Assembly (NCBI RefSeq): GCF_001424045.1
Contig: NZ_LMQB01000023.1
Span: 62,001-126,000 of the forward strand
Length of the DNA stretch: 64,000 nt
Direction: 5' to 3'
Source of the DNA: Rhizobium sp. Leaf371
GTDB lineage: Bacteria > Pseudomonadota > Alphaproteobacteria > Rhizobiales > Rhizobiaceae
Shown here: piece by piece, positions 1-11,781 of the stretch
Layout of the letters: the number at the start of each line of letters is the position of its first letter
Position numbering within the stretch: the stretch's first letter is position 1
The notes under the pieces: generated by a model
Databases searched by the model: none
What the model saw: only the letters and a program-made list of their open reading frames with translations
Told to the model about the DNA's origin: nothing
Program-made: the position numbers and the translations under genes

Positions 1-286
1 CATGCCAGGCGATGCCGTGCCGCTCGACCAGAGCGACAAAATCGCGCGGCGTGTAGCGGGCGAGTGCCGATTTGGCGAAATGCGGGTTCTGCGAGAGGAA
101 ATGGGCGGGCGCCGTGTGAAGGTTGGTAAAGTTGCACCGGCCGCCGCCGGAGATGCGGATCTTTTCGCCCGGCGCTTTGGCATGATCGAGGACGAGCACG
201 CTGCGGCCCCGGCGACCGGCTTCCGCTGCGCACATCATTCCCGCAGCGCCTGCGCCGATGATCACCACGTCGAAGCTTTTCGCCAC
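1..286 (-). CDS. NAD(P)/FAD-dependent oxidoreductase, YhiN/HI0933 family (partial)
   Basis: This is the N-terminal 95 codons of a gene running off the left edge. The reading begins at a GTG (286-284) preceded by a strong AAGGAGA ribosome site about 7 bases upstream, and I see no better start. Residues 8-25 form a Rossmann dinucleotide-binding motif (GAGAAG, ending in a glycine/arginine turn), followed by KIRISGGGRCNFTN, the typical signature of the HI0933/YhiN flavoprotein family. Members bind FAD; their substrate is generally not known. It is transcribed divergently from the glutamine-synthetase-type gene at 422, and the 135 bases between them must hold both promoters. The family call is solid; the function is open. 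Confidence 0.8.
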   Translation of the reverse strand, partial: MAKSFDVVIIGAGAAGMMCAAEAGRRGRSVLVLDHAKAPGEKIRISGGGRCNFTNLHTAPAHFLSQNPHFAKSALARYTPRDFVALVERHGIAWH

Positions 287-363
287 GTCGCGTCTCCTTT
301 TCGTCTTTCACGTCCGGATAACGGCAATGCGACGTCGTCGCCAGCGATTTCGGCGCGTGCAAG

Positions 364-392
364 CTGGCCAATCCTTAAACACCGTCTATGAT
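364..392 (+). promoter_or_regulatory. candidate sigma-70-type promoter for the puuA-like gene
   Basis: A TATGAT hexamer at 387-392 lies 17 bases downstream of CTGGCC (364-369), about 30 bases before the start codon of the gene at 422. The -10 is a good match and the -35 is poor, so this is only a candidate. Confidence 0.3.
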
Positions 393-421
393 AGAGATAT
401 CCGAAAGAACCCCGGTGATTT

Positions 422-1858
422 ATGCCTGCGAAGAAAACCATCGCCAACACGACGACGAAATCCAGCAAAAGCAACAAGATCCCATCCGCCCTCCAGGCGC
501 CGCGCGGCGTGAAGACCTGGAAGGAGGCCGCCGACTGGCTGAAGGTTCGCGGCATCGAGGACGTGGAGTGCATCACCCCCGATATCGCCGGTGTTCCCCG
601 CGGCAAGATGATGCCGTCTTCGAAGTTCACCTCCAACACCTCGCTCGCTCTGCCCTCCGCCATCTACCGGCACACGATTTCGGGCGAGTATCCCGAGGAG
701 ACCGGCGATTTCCGCTATGACAGCCGCGACAGCGACATCAAGCTCGTGCCGGACCTCTCCACACTTTCGATCGTGCCCTGGGAGACCGACCCGACCGCGC
801 AGGTGATCTGCGACATCGCCGGTTCCAAAGGCGAGAACGTGCCCTATACGCCGCGCAACGTGCTGAAACACGTGTTGGAGCTTTACCGGCTGAAAGGCTG
901 GAAGCCGGTGGTCGCACCCGAGATCGAGTTCTACCTCGTCGCCAAGAACGACGATCCCGACTATCCGCTGCATCCGCCGAAAGGCCGCTCCGGCCGCTCG
1001 ATCCAGGGGGGACAGGCCTATTCGATCGCCGGCGTCAACGAGTTCGACGAACTGATCGACGACATCTATCACTTCTCCGAAAAGCAGGGCCTGGAGATCG
1101 ATACGCTGATCCACGAAGAGGGACCGGCGCAGCTCGAGATCAACCTGCGGCACGGCGACCCGATCGAGCTGGCCGACCAGGTGTTTCTGTTCAAGCGCAC
1201 GATCCGCGAAGCCGCGCTGAAGCACGGGATCTACGCGACCTTCATGGCGAAGCCGATGCAGAGCCAGGCGGGCTCGGCCATGCACATTCACCAGTCGATC
1301 GTCGAGGTGAACACCGGCCGCAACCTGTTTTCGAATGCGGACGGCACGGCCTCCAAGGAGTTCTTCCACTTCATCGGAGGCATGCAGACCTACATTCCGA
1401 AGGCGCTGTCGATGATGGCGCCCTACGTCAACTCCTATCGCCGGCTGACGCCCGACATGTCGGCACCGGTCAACAATGCCTGGGGCTACGACAACCGGAC
1501 GACGGCCTTTCGTGTGCCGGATTCCGAGCCGGCCGCGCGGCGGGTGGAAAACCGGTTGCCGAGTTCGGATGCCAACCCCTATCTCGCCCTCGCGGCCTCG
1601 CTCGGCTGCGGCTATCTCGGCCTGACACAGGGCCTGGAGCCGACGGCACCGGCCGACGACAGCGTCAACACCAAGGCGATCGAGCTTCCGCGCGGTCTTC
1701 TGGAAGCGGTCGCGGCACTGGAAGCGGAACCCGCCTTCCATGACGTGTTCTCGGCCGAGTTCATCGCCATCTATGCCGGCGTGAAGCGCGGCGAGTTCGA
1801 GACGTTCATGCAGGTGATCAGCCCCTGGGAGCGGGAATATCTGCTTCTCAACGTGTGA
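422..1858 (+). CDS. puuA: glutamine synthetase family protein, likely gamma-glutamylpolyamine synthetase
   Basis: A 478-residue glutamine-synthetase-fold enzyme. A lysine/serine-rich N-terminus (about 1-25) precedes the beta-grasp domain (about 30-130) and the catalytic domain, which shows the ATP/metal-binding segments EIEFYLV (about 161), EEGPAQLEINL (about 234) and the AMHIHQS loop (about 286). Family members of this size next to a DadA/PuuB-type oxidase usually ligate glutamate to putrescine or another amine. The stop codon overlaps the GTG of the following oxidase gene (1855-1858), so the two are almost certainly translated together. The substrate (putrescine, ethanolamine or another amine) cannot be fixed from sequence; a true nitrogen-assimilation GlnA is unlikely because of this partner. 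Confidence 0.75.
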   Translation: MPAKKTIANTTTKSSKSNKIPSALQAPRGVKTWKEAADWLKVRGIEDVECITPDIAGVPRGKMMPSSKFTSNTSLALPSAIYRHTISGEYPEETGDFRYDSRDSDIKLVPDLSTLSIVPWETDPTAQVICDIAGSKGENVPYTPRNVLKHVLELYRLKGWKPVVAPEIEFYLVAKNDDPDYPLHPPKGRSGRSIQGGQAYSIAGVNEFDELIDDIYHFSEKQGLEIDTLIHEEGPAQLEINLRHGDPIELADQVFLFKRTIREAALKHGIYATFMAKPMQSQAGSAMHIHQSIVEVNTGRNLFSNADGTASKEFFHFIGGMQTYIPKALSMMAPYVNSYRRLTPDMSAPVNNAWGYDNRTTAFRVPDSEPAARRVENRLPSSDANPYLALAASLGCGYLGLTQGLEPTAPADDSVNTKAIELPRGLLEAVAALEAEPAFHDVFSAEFIAIYAGVKRGEFETFMQVISPWEREYLLLNV

Positions 1859-3165
1859 GCCGGGACATGACCTCTCCGGAAAAGTGGCAGAGCCCGATCT
1901 CGCCCGGGATCTCGTGGTACGAAGATGCCGTCGGCGAGCGACCTGCCTATCCAACGCTCGACGGCGACATGATCGCGGATGTCGCCGTGATCGGCGGCGG
2001 CTTCACCGGCCTGCAGGCGGCCTATAACCTTGCCGCCGGCGGCGTGCGGGTCGTGCTGATCGACGCCTGCCGCTTCGGAGACGGGGCATCGGGGCGCAAT
2101 GGTGGCCAGTTCGGCACCGGGCAGCGCGCCGAGGTGGACGAACTCGAAAAGCAATACGGCCGGGAGCGGGCGAAGGCCCTCTTCGACATGGCGGAGAATG
2201 CCAAGCGCGGCCTCCTCGATTTTGCCGCGCGTCACGATATCGATATGGAGTACCGACCGGGCCACCTCTCGGTGACGCACAAGGCATCGTCCGAGACGGA
2301 CTATCGGGCCTATGTCGACAGCATGGCCCGCGATTACGACTATCCGCACATGCAGGTGATGAATGCAGCGGAGACGGCGGAACGGCTCGGGTCCCGGCAC
2401 TACGTGCTCGGCATCCGCGACACCGGCACCGGCCATATCCAGCCGATGAAGCTGCTGGTGGGGCTTGCCCGCGCCGCACAGGCGGCCGGTGCGCAGCTGT
2501 TCGAGAACACCAATGCGACGGATATCCGGATCTCCCAGGGCAAGGTGTTGGTGGAGACCGCGCGCGGCACCATCCGCGCCGATCGGGCCCTCATCGCCTG
2601 CAATGCCCATATCGGCAGTCTCGAGCCGGTGACCGCCTCGCATGTCATGCCGATCCGCTCCTTCATCGGCGCGACGGCGCCGCTCAGGGAGACCTCTCCT
2701 GTCCTTCCGGGTGGCGAGTCCGTTGCCGACAGCCGCTTCGTGGTGCGCTACTTTCGCCGGTCGCGGGACGGGCGGCTGCTCTTCGGCGGTCGCGAGGCCT
2801 ATACGGCGGACAATCCGCGCGACATATCCACGCATATCCGGCGGCAGATCGCCGAGATCTATCCGGACCTTGCCGACGTCGAGATGACGCATGCCTGGGG
2901 CGGATCGGTCGGCATCACCCTGCCGCGACAGCCCTTCGTGCGCGAGGTCATGCCCGGCGTCACCACCATTGGCGGGTTTTCCGGCCACGGCGTCATGCTG
3001 TCCAACCATTGCGGCAAGCTCTATGCCGATCTCGTCCTCGGACGCGGTTCGGATCTCGACCTGTTGAAGGCGCTGCGCATCCCCGCCTTCCCCGGCGGGC
3101 GCCGGTTTCGATCGCCGCTTTTGTTCCTGGCGCTCACTTGGTATGCTCTCCGCGACAAGCTCTGA
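1855..3165 (+). CDS. puuB: FAD-dependent oxidoreductase (PuuB/OrdL/DadA type)
   Basis: A 436-residue FAD-dependent amine oxidase. The N-terminal VAVIGGGFTGLQAAYNLA (about 43-60) is the FAD-binding Rossmann motif. Asn/Gly-rich GASGRNGGQFGTG (about 77-89) and a C-terminal GGFSGHGVMLSNHCGK segment (about 372-387) fit the DAO family that oxidises gamma-glutamylputrescine. The start used is the GTG overlapping the upstream stop codon (GTGA). An ATG four codons downstream (1867) is an alternative. Paired with the upstream ligase it probably performs the second step of polyamine catabolism. The exact amine substrate is inferred from context only. Confidence 0.75.
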   Translation: MSRDMTSPEKWQSPISPGISWYEDAVGERPAYPTLDGDMIADVAVIGGGFTGLQAAYNLAAGGVRVVLIDACRFGDGASGRNGGQFGTGQRAEVDELEKQYGRERAKALFDMAENAKRGLLDFAARHDIDMEYRPGHLSVTHKASSETDYRAYVDSMARDYDYPHMQVMNAAETAERLGSRHYVLGIRDTGTGHIQPMKLLVGLARAAQAAGAQLFENTNATDIRISQGKVLVETARGTIRADRALIACNAHIGSLEPVTASHVMPIRSFIGATAPLRETSPVLPGGESVADSRFVVRYFRRSRDGRLLFGGREAYTADNPRDISTHIRRQIAEIYPDLADVEMTHAWGGSVGITLPRQPFVREVMPGVTTIGGFSGHGVMLSNHCGKLYADLVLGRGSDLDLLKALRIPAFPGGRRFRSPLLFLALTWYALRDKL

Positions 3166-3256
3166 CCCTCCCCCGGCGCATTTTTTGCAACGCAGCACTA
3201 GCGCCTTTAAATCGATTAGATTATAAAACGCCCGACCTGAGAGAGATCGATATCCC

Positions 3257-4732
3257 ATGAGCAGCCAGATCATTCCCGTCGAACCCTTTGACTACGTCGT
3301 CTTCGGCGGCACCGGCGATCTTGCCGAGCGGAAGCTCCTTCCAGCCCTCTATCACCGCCAGCTCGATGGCCAGCTGACCGACCCGACCCGCATCATCGGT
3401 GCCTCGCGCACCGCGATGACGCATGAGGAATACCGCCAGTTCGGCCGCGATGCGCTCAAGGAACATCTGAAGGCCGGCGAATACGACGAGGCGCAGGTCA
3501 AGACCTTCACCGACCGCCTGTTCTACATTTCCGTGGACGCCAAGACCGACCAGGGCTGGGACAAGCTCAAGGCGCTCCTGGACGAGGCCAAGGAGCGCGT
3601 GCGCGCCTTCTATCTCGCCGTCGCCCCCGGCATCTTCGGCGCCATTTCCGAAAAGATCCGCGACCACAAGCTGATCACCAGGACCACCCGCATCGTGGTG
3701 GAAAAGCCGATCGGTCGCGACCTCGCCTCTGCGCTGGAGCTGAACGACACGATCGGCAAGGTGTTCAAGGAAGAGCAGATCTTCCGCATCGACCATTATC
3801 TCGGCAAGGAAACCGTGCAGAACCTGATGGCGCTACGCTTTGCCAACACGCTGTACGAACCGCTGTGGAACGCGTCCTATATCGACCATATCCAGATCAC
3901 GGTGGCGGAAGCCGTCGGGCTCGAAAGCCGGGCCGGCTATTACGACACGGCCGGTGCGCTGCGCGATATGGTGCAGAACCACATCCTCCAGCTGCTCTGC
4001 CTCGTCGCCATGGAAGTTCCGCCGTCGATGAACGCGGAGGCTGTGCGCGACGAAAAGCTCAAGGTGCTGCGGGCGCTGAAGCCGATCACCGCCGCCAATG
4101 TCGAGAAGATGACCGTGCGCGGCCAGTACAAGGCCGGGGCATCGGCCGGAGGGCCGGTCAAGGGCTATCTCGAAGAGCTCGAAGGCGGCGTGTCGAACAC
4201 CGAGACCTTCGTCGGCATCAAGGCCGAGATCAACAACTGGCGCTGGGCGGGCGTGCCGTTCTACATCCGCACCGGCAAGCGCATGGCCACCCGCATGTCG
4301 GAAATCGTCATTTCCTTCAAGCCGATCCCGCATTCGATCTTCGACGAGGCGGCCGGGCGCGTGGAGGCCAACCAGCTGATCATCCGCCTGCAGCCGGACG
4401 AGGGCGTCAAGCAGTCGCTGATGATCAAGGATCCGGGCCCGGGCGGCATGCGCCTGCGCAACGTGTCGCTGGACATGACCTTTGCCGAATCGTTCAAGGC
4501 GCGCAGCGCCGATGCCTATGAGCGCCTGCTGCTCGACGTGATCCGCAACAACCAGACCCTGTTCATGCGCCGCGACGAGGTGGAAGCCGCATGGCGCTGG
4601 GTCGATCCGATCCTCAAGGCCTGGGACGAAGTGGGCCAGAAGCCGCAATCCTACACGGCCGGCACCTGGGGCCCGAGCCAGGCCATCGCGCTCATCGAGC
4701 GGGACGGCCGCACCTGGCACGAAGTGGTCTGA
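3257..4732 (+). CDS. zwf: glucose-6-phosphate 1-dehydrogenase
   Basis: A 491-residue cytoplasmic enzyme oxidising glucose-6-phosphate to 6-phosphogluconolactone with NAD(P)+, the entry to the Entner-Doudoroff and oxidative pentose phosphate routes. GGTGDLA at residues 17-23 is the dinucleotide-binding loop, and RIDHYLGKE at 177-185 holds the catalytic His and substrate-binding Lys. EKPIGRD (149-155) is also a family hallmark. Length is normal. It is followed after 3 bases by pgl and then edd, the standard rhizobial zwf-pgl-edd operon. The 91 bases upstream are AT-rich (3203-3235) and probably contain the promoter, but I cannot name a regulator site. Confidence 0.97.
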   Translation: MSSQIIPVEPFDYVVFGGTGDLAERKLLPALYHRQLDGQLTDPTRIIGASRTAMTHEEYRQFGRDALKEHLKAGEYDEAQVKTFTDRLFYISVDAKTDQGWDKLKALLDEAKERVRAFYLAVAPGIFGAISEKIRDHKLITRTTRIVVEKPIGRDLASALELNDTIGKVFKEEQIFRIDHYLGKETVQNLMALRFANTLYEPLWNASYIDHIQITVAEAVGLESRAGYYDTAGALRDMVQNHILQLLCLVAMEVPPSMNAEAVRDEKLKVLRALKPITAANVEKMTVRGQYKAGASAGGPVKGYLEELEGGVSNTETFVGIKAEINNWRWAGVPFYIRTGKRMATRMSEIVISFKPIPHSIFDEAAGRVEANQLIIRLQPDEGVKQSLMIKDPGPGGMRLRNVSLDMTFAESFKARSADAYERLLLDVIRNNQTLFMRRDEVEAAWRWVDPILKAWDEVGQKPQSYTAGTWGPSQAIALIERDGRTWHEVV

Positions 4733-4735
4733 GCC

Positions 4736-5434
4736 ATGACGGTCCAGCTCCACACGTTCGAGACACCGGCCATCCTTGCCGAAAAGCTGGCGGCGGCCGT
4801 TGCCGACGCCCTTGCCACCAGCATCGCCGCGACGGGGTCCGCTTCCATCGCCGTTTCCGGCGGCTCGACGCCCAAGGCGTTCTTCAAGGCGCTGTCCAAC
4901 GCCGCGCTCGACTGGAGCAAGGTGACGGTGACGCTGGTGGACGAGCGGTTCGTGCCGCCGGAGAGCGACCGCTCCAACGAGAAGCTGGTGCGCGACAATC
5001 TGCTCACGGGTGCTGCCGTCGCTGCCGCCTTCCAACCGCTCTACTACCCCACGGCCACGGCCGAGGAAGCCGCTGCCACCGCAACCAAGGAGACGGCCCG
5101 GATCGGCCGCCCCTTCGACGTCGTGGTGCTGGGCATGGGCGGCGACGGGCACACGGCCTCGTTCTTTCCCGGCGGATCGCGCCTTGCTGAAGCGCTCGAC
5201 CCGCAGACGCCGCGCGGCGTGATGACCATGCAGGCGGACGGCGCCGGCGAGCCGCGGCTGACCTATACCTTTACGAGCCTTGCGGATGCGCGGCTTCTGG
5301 TGCTGCATATCGAGGGCGACGCCAAGAAGACGGTGCTGGAAACGGCGCAAGGCGGCGGGCCGGAGACGGACATGCCGGTGCGCGCCATCCTGCGCCGCGC
5401 CGCCTCGCCGGTCGAGATCTACTGGGCCTCGTAA
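4736..5434 (+). CDS. pgl: 6-phosphogluconolactonase
   Basis: A 232-residue DevB/Pgl-type enzyme that hydrolyses 6-phosphogluconolactone to 6-phosphogluconate. Visible family motifs are AVSGGSTPK (about 39-47), LVDERFVPPESDRSNE (about 65-80) and LGMGGDGHTASFFPG (about 133-147), in the order expected for the NagB/sugar-phosphate isomerase fold. The gene starts 3 bases after the zwf stop and is certainly cotranscribed with it. Length is usual for alphaproteobacterial Pgl. Confidence 0.95.
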   Translation: MTVQLHTFETPAILAEKLAAAVADALATSIAATGSASIAVSGGSTPKAFFKALSNAALDWSKVTVTLVDERFVPPESDRSNEKLVRDNLLTGAAVAAAFQPLYYPTATAEEAAATATKETARIGRPFDVVVLGMGGDGHTASFFPGGSRLAEALDPQTPRGVMTMQADGAGEPRLTYTFTSLADARLLVLHIEGDAKKTVLETAQGGGPETDMPVRAILRRAASPVEIYWAS

Positions 5435-5485
5435 ATGAGGTGCGCCGTTCCGGTCACCGGCCTGTGGCGCGAAACCTGACACAAC

Positions 5486-5547
5486 CGGCGCTTAGACCAG
5501 CGCCGATACCGATGATCCACATCTGAGACAGGGGCCCGGAGGGCCCC
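5486..5547 (+). other. two hairpins in the pgl-edd spacer
   Basis: Two perfect inverted repeats lie in the 126-base spacer: CGGCGCT/AGCGCCG (5486-5492 and 5499-5505, loop 6) and GGGGCCC/GGGCCCC (5531-5537 and 5541-5547, loop 3). The second ends just before the GGAAGGA ribosome site of edd. Neither has a following T run, so they are more likely to modulate RNA stability or edd translation than to terminate transcription. Confidence 0.5.
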
Positions 5548-5560
5548 GGAAGGATAGGCC

Positions 5561-7381
<1,821 letters not shown>

Positions 7382-7399
7382 GTTTCCCTGATGCAACTT

Positions 7400-7430
7400 C
7401 CTAAAATATGCAGGCCTTGTATATTTCAGG
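7400..7430. promoter_or_regulatory. candidate operator of the toxin-antitoxin cassette
   Basis: An imperfect palindrome, CCTAAAATAT (7400-7409) and ATATTTCAGG (7421-7430) separated by 11 bases with one mismatch, sits directly before the toxin start at 7432. Toxin-antitoxin operons of this class are repressed by their XRE antitoxin at such dyads. Position and AT content fit an autoregulatory operator overlapping the promoter. Confidence 0.5.
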
Positions 7431-7431
7431 A

Positions 7432-7761
7432 ATGAAGGTTCTCACGTTCTGCGGCAACAGTCTCCGAGATCTGCGGGCCTTCCCCGATACAGTCCGGCGT
7501 GTGGTCGGCTACCAACTCGAGAAAGTGCAGAACGCACAACAGCCTTCTGACTGGAAACCGATGCCGTCCATCGGCAAGGGCGCACAGGAAATCAGAGTCC
7601 GGGACGAATCCGGCGCTTTCCGTGTGATCATTGTCGCCCGGTTTTCGGATGCGGTTTACGTGCGACATTGTTTTCAGAAAAAGACGCAGCAAACAGGCAA
7701 AACGGATCTGGACATGGCGACGCAGCGCTATCGCGATCTGTTCAGGGAACTCGACCCATGA
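7432..7761 (+). CDS. type II toxin, RelE/HigB-like (phage Gp49-like, DUF891)
   Basis: A 109-residue basic protein. VKVQ-like N-terminal helices (residues 10-32, DLRAFPDTVRRVVGYQL) followed by KPMPSIGKGAQEIRVRD and FRVIIVARF...VYVRHCFQKKTQQT match the Gp49-like/HigB branch of RelE toxins, which cleave ribosome-associated mRNA. An ATG at 7408 lies inside the palindromic operator and has no ribosome site, so the ATG at 7432 is preferred. The stop overlaps the antitoxin start (ATGA). The toxin-first order is typical of higBA. The cassette stands alone between edd and an unrelated hydrolase, as expected of a recent insertion. No direct test of activity is possible from sequence. Confidence 0.8.
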   Translation: MKVLTFCGNSLRDLRAFPDTVRRVVGYQLEKVQNAQQPSDWKPMPSIGKGAQEIRVRDESGAFRVIIVARFSDAVYVRHCFQKKTQQTGKTDLDMATQRYRDLFRELDP

Positions 7762-8039
7762 TGAACGAAACATTCGCCAGCGTCTGGGATGCCATCGAGG
7801 ACCAGCCCGCCGAAGCGGAAAATCTGAAGCTTCGATCGAAACTGATGAGCGCTCTTGAGCAACATATCCGTTCCGAAGGCTGGACCGAGGCCGAGGCTGC
7901 AGACCGACTGGCCGTTCCCCGAACGCGTATCTCCGAGCTTTTGCAGGGAAAAATCACTTTGTTTTCAATCGACGCACTCGTGACGCTGCTCGCACGCGCC
8001 GGGCTGCACGTCGACCTTTTGGTTCGAGACGCAGCGTGA
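7758..8039 (+). CDS. type II antitoxin, XRE/HigA-like DNA-binding protein
   Basis: A 93-residue partner of the upstream toxin. The C-terminal half contains a Cro/CI helix-turn-helix (about residues 42-75: WTEAEAADRLAVPRTRISELLQGK) as in the HigA 'XRE family, DUF-type' antitoxins encoded behind Gp49-like toxins. Its ATG overlaps the toxin stop by four bases (ATGA), and a second ATG at 7761 is an alternative. It is expected to neutralise the toxin and to repress the operon at the dyad at 7400-7430. A terminator follows immediately. Confidence 0.8.
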   Translation: MMNETFASVWDAIEDQPAEAENLKLRSKLMSALEQHIRSEGWTEAEAADRLAVPRTRISELLQGKITLFSIDALVTLLARAGLHVDLLVRDAA

Positions 8040-8073
8040 GAGCGCGCCGACATACCGACGCGCGCTCTTTTCG
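8039..8073 (+). terminator. rho-independent terminator of the toxin-antitoxin cassette
   Basis: A perfect 9-bp stem, AGAGCGCGC (8039-8047) and GCGCGCTCT (8060-8068), with a 12-base loop is followed by TTTTCGTTT-like sequence. It begins on the last base of the antitoxin stop codon and separates the cassette from the convergent hydrolase. Confidence 0.75.
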
Positions 8074-8074
8074 T

Positions 8075-8893
8075 TTAGGCCAGAAACTCCAGCAGATCCT
8101 TGTTCAGCCGGTCCGGAACGGTGGCGAACAGGCCGTGGGGCTCGCTGTCGTACTCGATCAGTTTTGCCCCGGCGATGCCCTTGGCAGCAGCACGACCTGA
8201 GGGGTCGATGGGAACCGTCTTGTCGGCCGTTCCGTGAACGACGAGCGTGGGGATGGTGAAGGCTGCGAGGTCGGGGCGGAAGTCGGTCGTGCCGAAGGCC
8301 GTCACGCAATCGATCGTCGCCTTGGGGCTTGCCATGACGCCGAGCACGAAGGACCAGTCGAGCACGCCCTGGCTGACCGGGCGGCTGACCAGGCCGACGC
8401 CGTAGAACGTCTTCGCGAAGCTCTGCAGGAAGGCGAAGCGATCCTCGCGGATCTGTTTCTTCATGTCCTCGAACACGCTGCCGTCGACGCCATCCGGGTT
8501 GCTCTCGTCCTTCAAGAGATAGGGGGCGACGGAGGCGACGAGCACGGCCTTGGAAATGCGCGACGCGCCGTGACGGGAGAGATAGCGCGCGATTTCGCCA
8601 CCGCCCATGGAGAAGCCGACGAGCGAAACATCACGGAGGTCCAGGCCCTCGATGACGCTCGCCAGATCGTCGGCGAAGGTATCGTAGGTATAGCCGGTCG
8701 CCGGGTGGCCCGACTGGCCGAAGCCGCGGCGGTCGTAGGTGATCACGCGATAGCCCGCTTCCAGCAACGCCACGGTCTGATACTCGAACATATCGCCGGT
8801 CAGGGGCCAGCCATGGATCAAGACGACGGGACGGCCCTGCCCCATATCCTTGACATGTAGTTTCGTGCCGTCTTTTGCGTCGATATACGCCAT
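8075..8893 (-). CDS. alpha/beta hydrolase, non-heme chloroperoxidase/esterase-like
   Basis: A 272-residue cytoplasmic alpha/beta hydrolase. HGWPLTGD (about 27) forms the oxyanion region, GFSMGGGE (about 93-100) is the nucleophile elbow with the catalytic Ser. HGTADKTVP (about 218) carries the acid and SEPHGLF (about 249) the catalytic His. This arrangement matches 'non-heme chloroperoxidases' and aryl esterases, whose physiological substrates are mostly unknown. AAGGAG lies 7 bases before the ATG. It is a single gene between the convergent toxin-antitoxin terminator and the end of the agl operon, which it follows on the same strand after a 90-base gap. Confidence 0.85.
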   Translation of the reverse strand: MAYIDAKDGTKLHVKDMGQGRPVVLIHGWPLTGDMFEYQTVALLEAGYRVITYDRRGFGQSGHPATGYTYDTFADDLASVIEGLDLRDVSLVGFSMGGGEIARYLSRHGASRISKAVLVASVAPYLLKDESNPDGVDGSVFEDMKKQIREDRFAFLQSFAKTFYGVGLVSRPVSQGVLDWSFVLGVMASPKATIDCVTAFGTTDFRPDLAAFTIPTLVVHGTADKTVPIDPSGRAAAKGIAGAKLIEYDSEPHGLFATVPDRLNKDLLEFLA

Positions 8894-8925
8894 GCGGAAC
8901 TCCTTTTCTGTCTCGCCTCACCCAA

Positions 8926-8956
8926 TTCCGGGAGACAGGGTTTGGTTCCGGGAGAC
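8926..8956. repeat. 11-bp direct repeat upstream of the hydrolase gene
   Basis: TTCCGGGAGAC occurs at 8926-8936 and again at 8946-8956 (20-base period, two helical turns), 33 to 63 bases upstream of the hydrolase start. It could be a tandem regulator site or coincidence. Confidence 0.35.
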
Positions 8957-8983
8957 GCGCTGGAGGTCCGATGTCGCGGCGAC

Positions 8984-10072
8984 TTACCGCCGATACGTCT
9001 TCCCCTCCCCGTCGAACAGATGCAGCTTTGCGCGGTCGGCGGTGAAGCGGACGCGGTCGCCGCGTTTGATCGGCTGGATGCCGGCGAGTTTGGCGATGAT
9101 GGGTTCGTCGGGAACGAGGCCTTCGATGTAGAGGAGGGTGACTTCGCCGAGCGCCTCGACGATGGAGACGGTGCCTTCGAAGAGGAAGCTGTCGCCGGTG
9201 GTGATCTGGAGATCTTCCGGGCGGACGCCAAAACTTGCCTGTCGCCCCATTTCTGTCTCGGGCGTCGGGATGTCGAGGATGTCGCGCTTGCCGCCGACGA
9301 GTTCGACCGTCGTCTGGACGCCGGTGGCGACGATCTTGGCGGGGATGATGTTCATGGCGGGCGAGCCGATGAACTGGGCGACGAAGAGGTTGGCGGGGCG
9401 CTCGTAGAGTTCGAGCGGCGGACCGACCTGCTCGATATGGCCGCCGGAGAGAACGACGATCCGGTCAGCGAGCGTCATCGCCTCCACCTGGTCGTGGGTG
9501 ACGTAGATCATGGTCGTGTCGGCCATCTGCTCGTTCAGGCGGGCGATCTCGATGCGGGTGGCGACGCGCAGGGCCGCATCGAGGTTCGACAAAGGTTCGT
9601 CGAACAGGAAGACCTTGGGGTCGCGGCAGATGGCGCGGCCGATGGCGACGCGCTGGCGCTGGCCACCCGAAAGGGCCTTCGGCAGGCGGTCGAGATATTG
9701 GGTGAGCTGCAGGATGTCGGCCGCGGCGCGCACGCGGCGATCGATCTCCTCCTTGCTTTCCTTGGCGATGCGCATGCCGAAGGCCATGTTGTCGTAGACC
9801 GTCATATGCGGGTAGAGCGCATAGGACTGAAACACCATGGCGATGCCGCGTTTCGACGGCGGGGTGTCGTTGACCTTCTCCCCCTCGATGAACATCTCGC
9901 CGCCGGTGATCTCCTCGAGCCCGGCGATCATGCGCAGCAGCGTCGATTTTCCGCAGCCGGACGGGCCGACGAAGACGATGAACTCGCCCTTCTCGATCGT
10001 GAGATCGATGCCGTGGATGACATCGACGGCACCATAGGATTTGCGGATCTTGCGTAGTTCCAGTCCGGACAT
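8984..10072 (-). CDS. aglK: alpha-glucoside ABC transporter, ATP-binding protein
   Basis: A 362-residue MalK/UgpC-class ATPase. Walker A GPSGCGKST (36-44), signature LSGGQRQRVAIGRAI (about 134), Walker B VFLFDEPLSNLDA (about 154) and the switch His in VTHDQVEAMTLADR (about 192) are intact. The C-terminal third is the regulatory TOBE/OB domain of sugar importers (FGVRPEDL at about 283). An upstream in-frame ATG at 10090 exists, but the ATG at 10072 has a GGGAGGG ribosome site 5 bases away and gives the usual length. It ends the aglE-F-G-A-K operon and energises AglF/AglG. Confidence 0.93.
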   Translation of the reverse strand: MSGLELRKIRKSYGAVDVIHGIDLTIEKGEFIVFVGPSGCGKSTLLRMIAGLEEITGGEMFIEGEKVNDTPPSKRGIAMVFQSYALYPHMTVYDNMAFGMRIAKESKEEIDRRVRAAADILQLTQYLDRLPKALSGGQRQRVAIGRAICRDPKVFLFDEPLSNLDAALRVATRIEIARLNEQMADTTMIYVTHDQVEAMTLADRIVVLSGGHIEQVGPPLELYERPANLFVAQFIGSPAMNIIPAKIVATGVQTTVELVGGKRDILDIPTPETEMGRQASFGVRPEDLQITTGDSFLFEGTVSIVEALGEVTLLYIEGLVPDEPIIAKLAGIQPIKRGDRVRFTADRAKLHLFDGEGKTYRR

Positions 10073-10104
10073 GGGTCCCTCCCCGTTCACTCGAATGATG
10101 ATCG

Positions 10105-11781
<1,677 letters not shown>

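Noticed and set aside
7408-7431. ATG at 7408 as start of the toxin
   Set aside because: It lies within the operator-like palindrome and lacks a ribosome site. The ATG at 7432 gives the family N-terminus.
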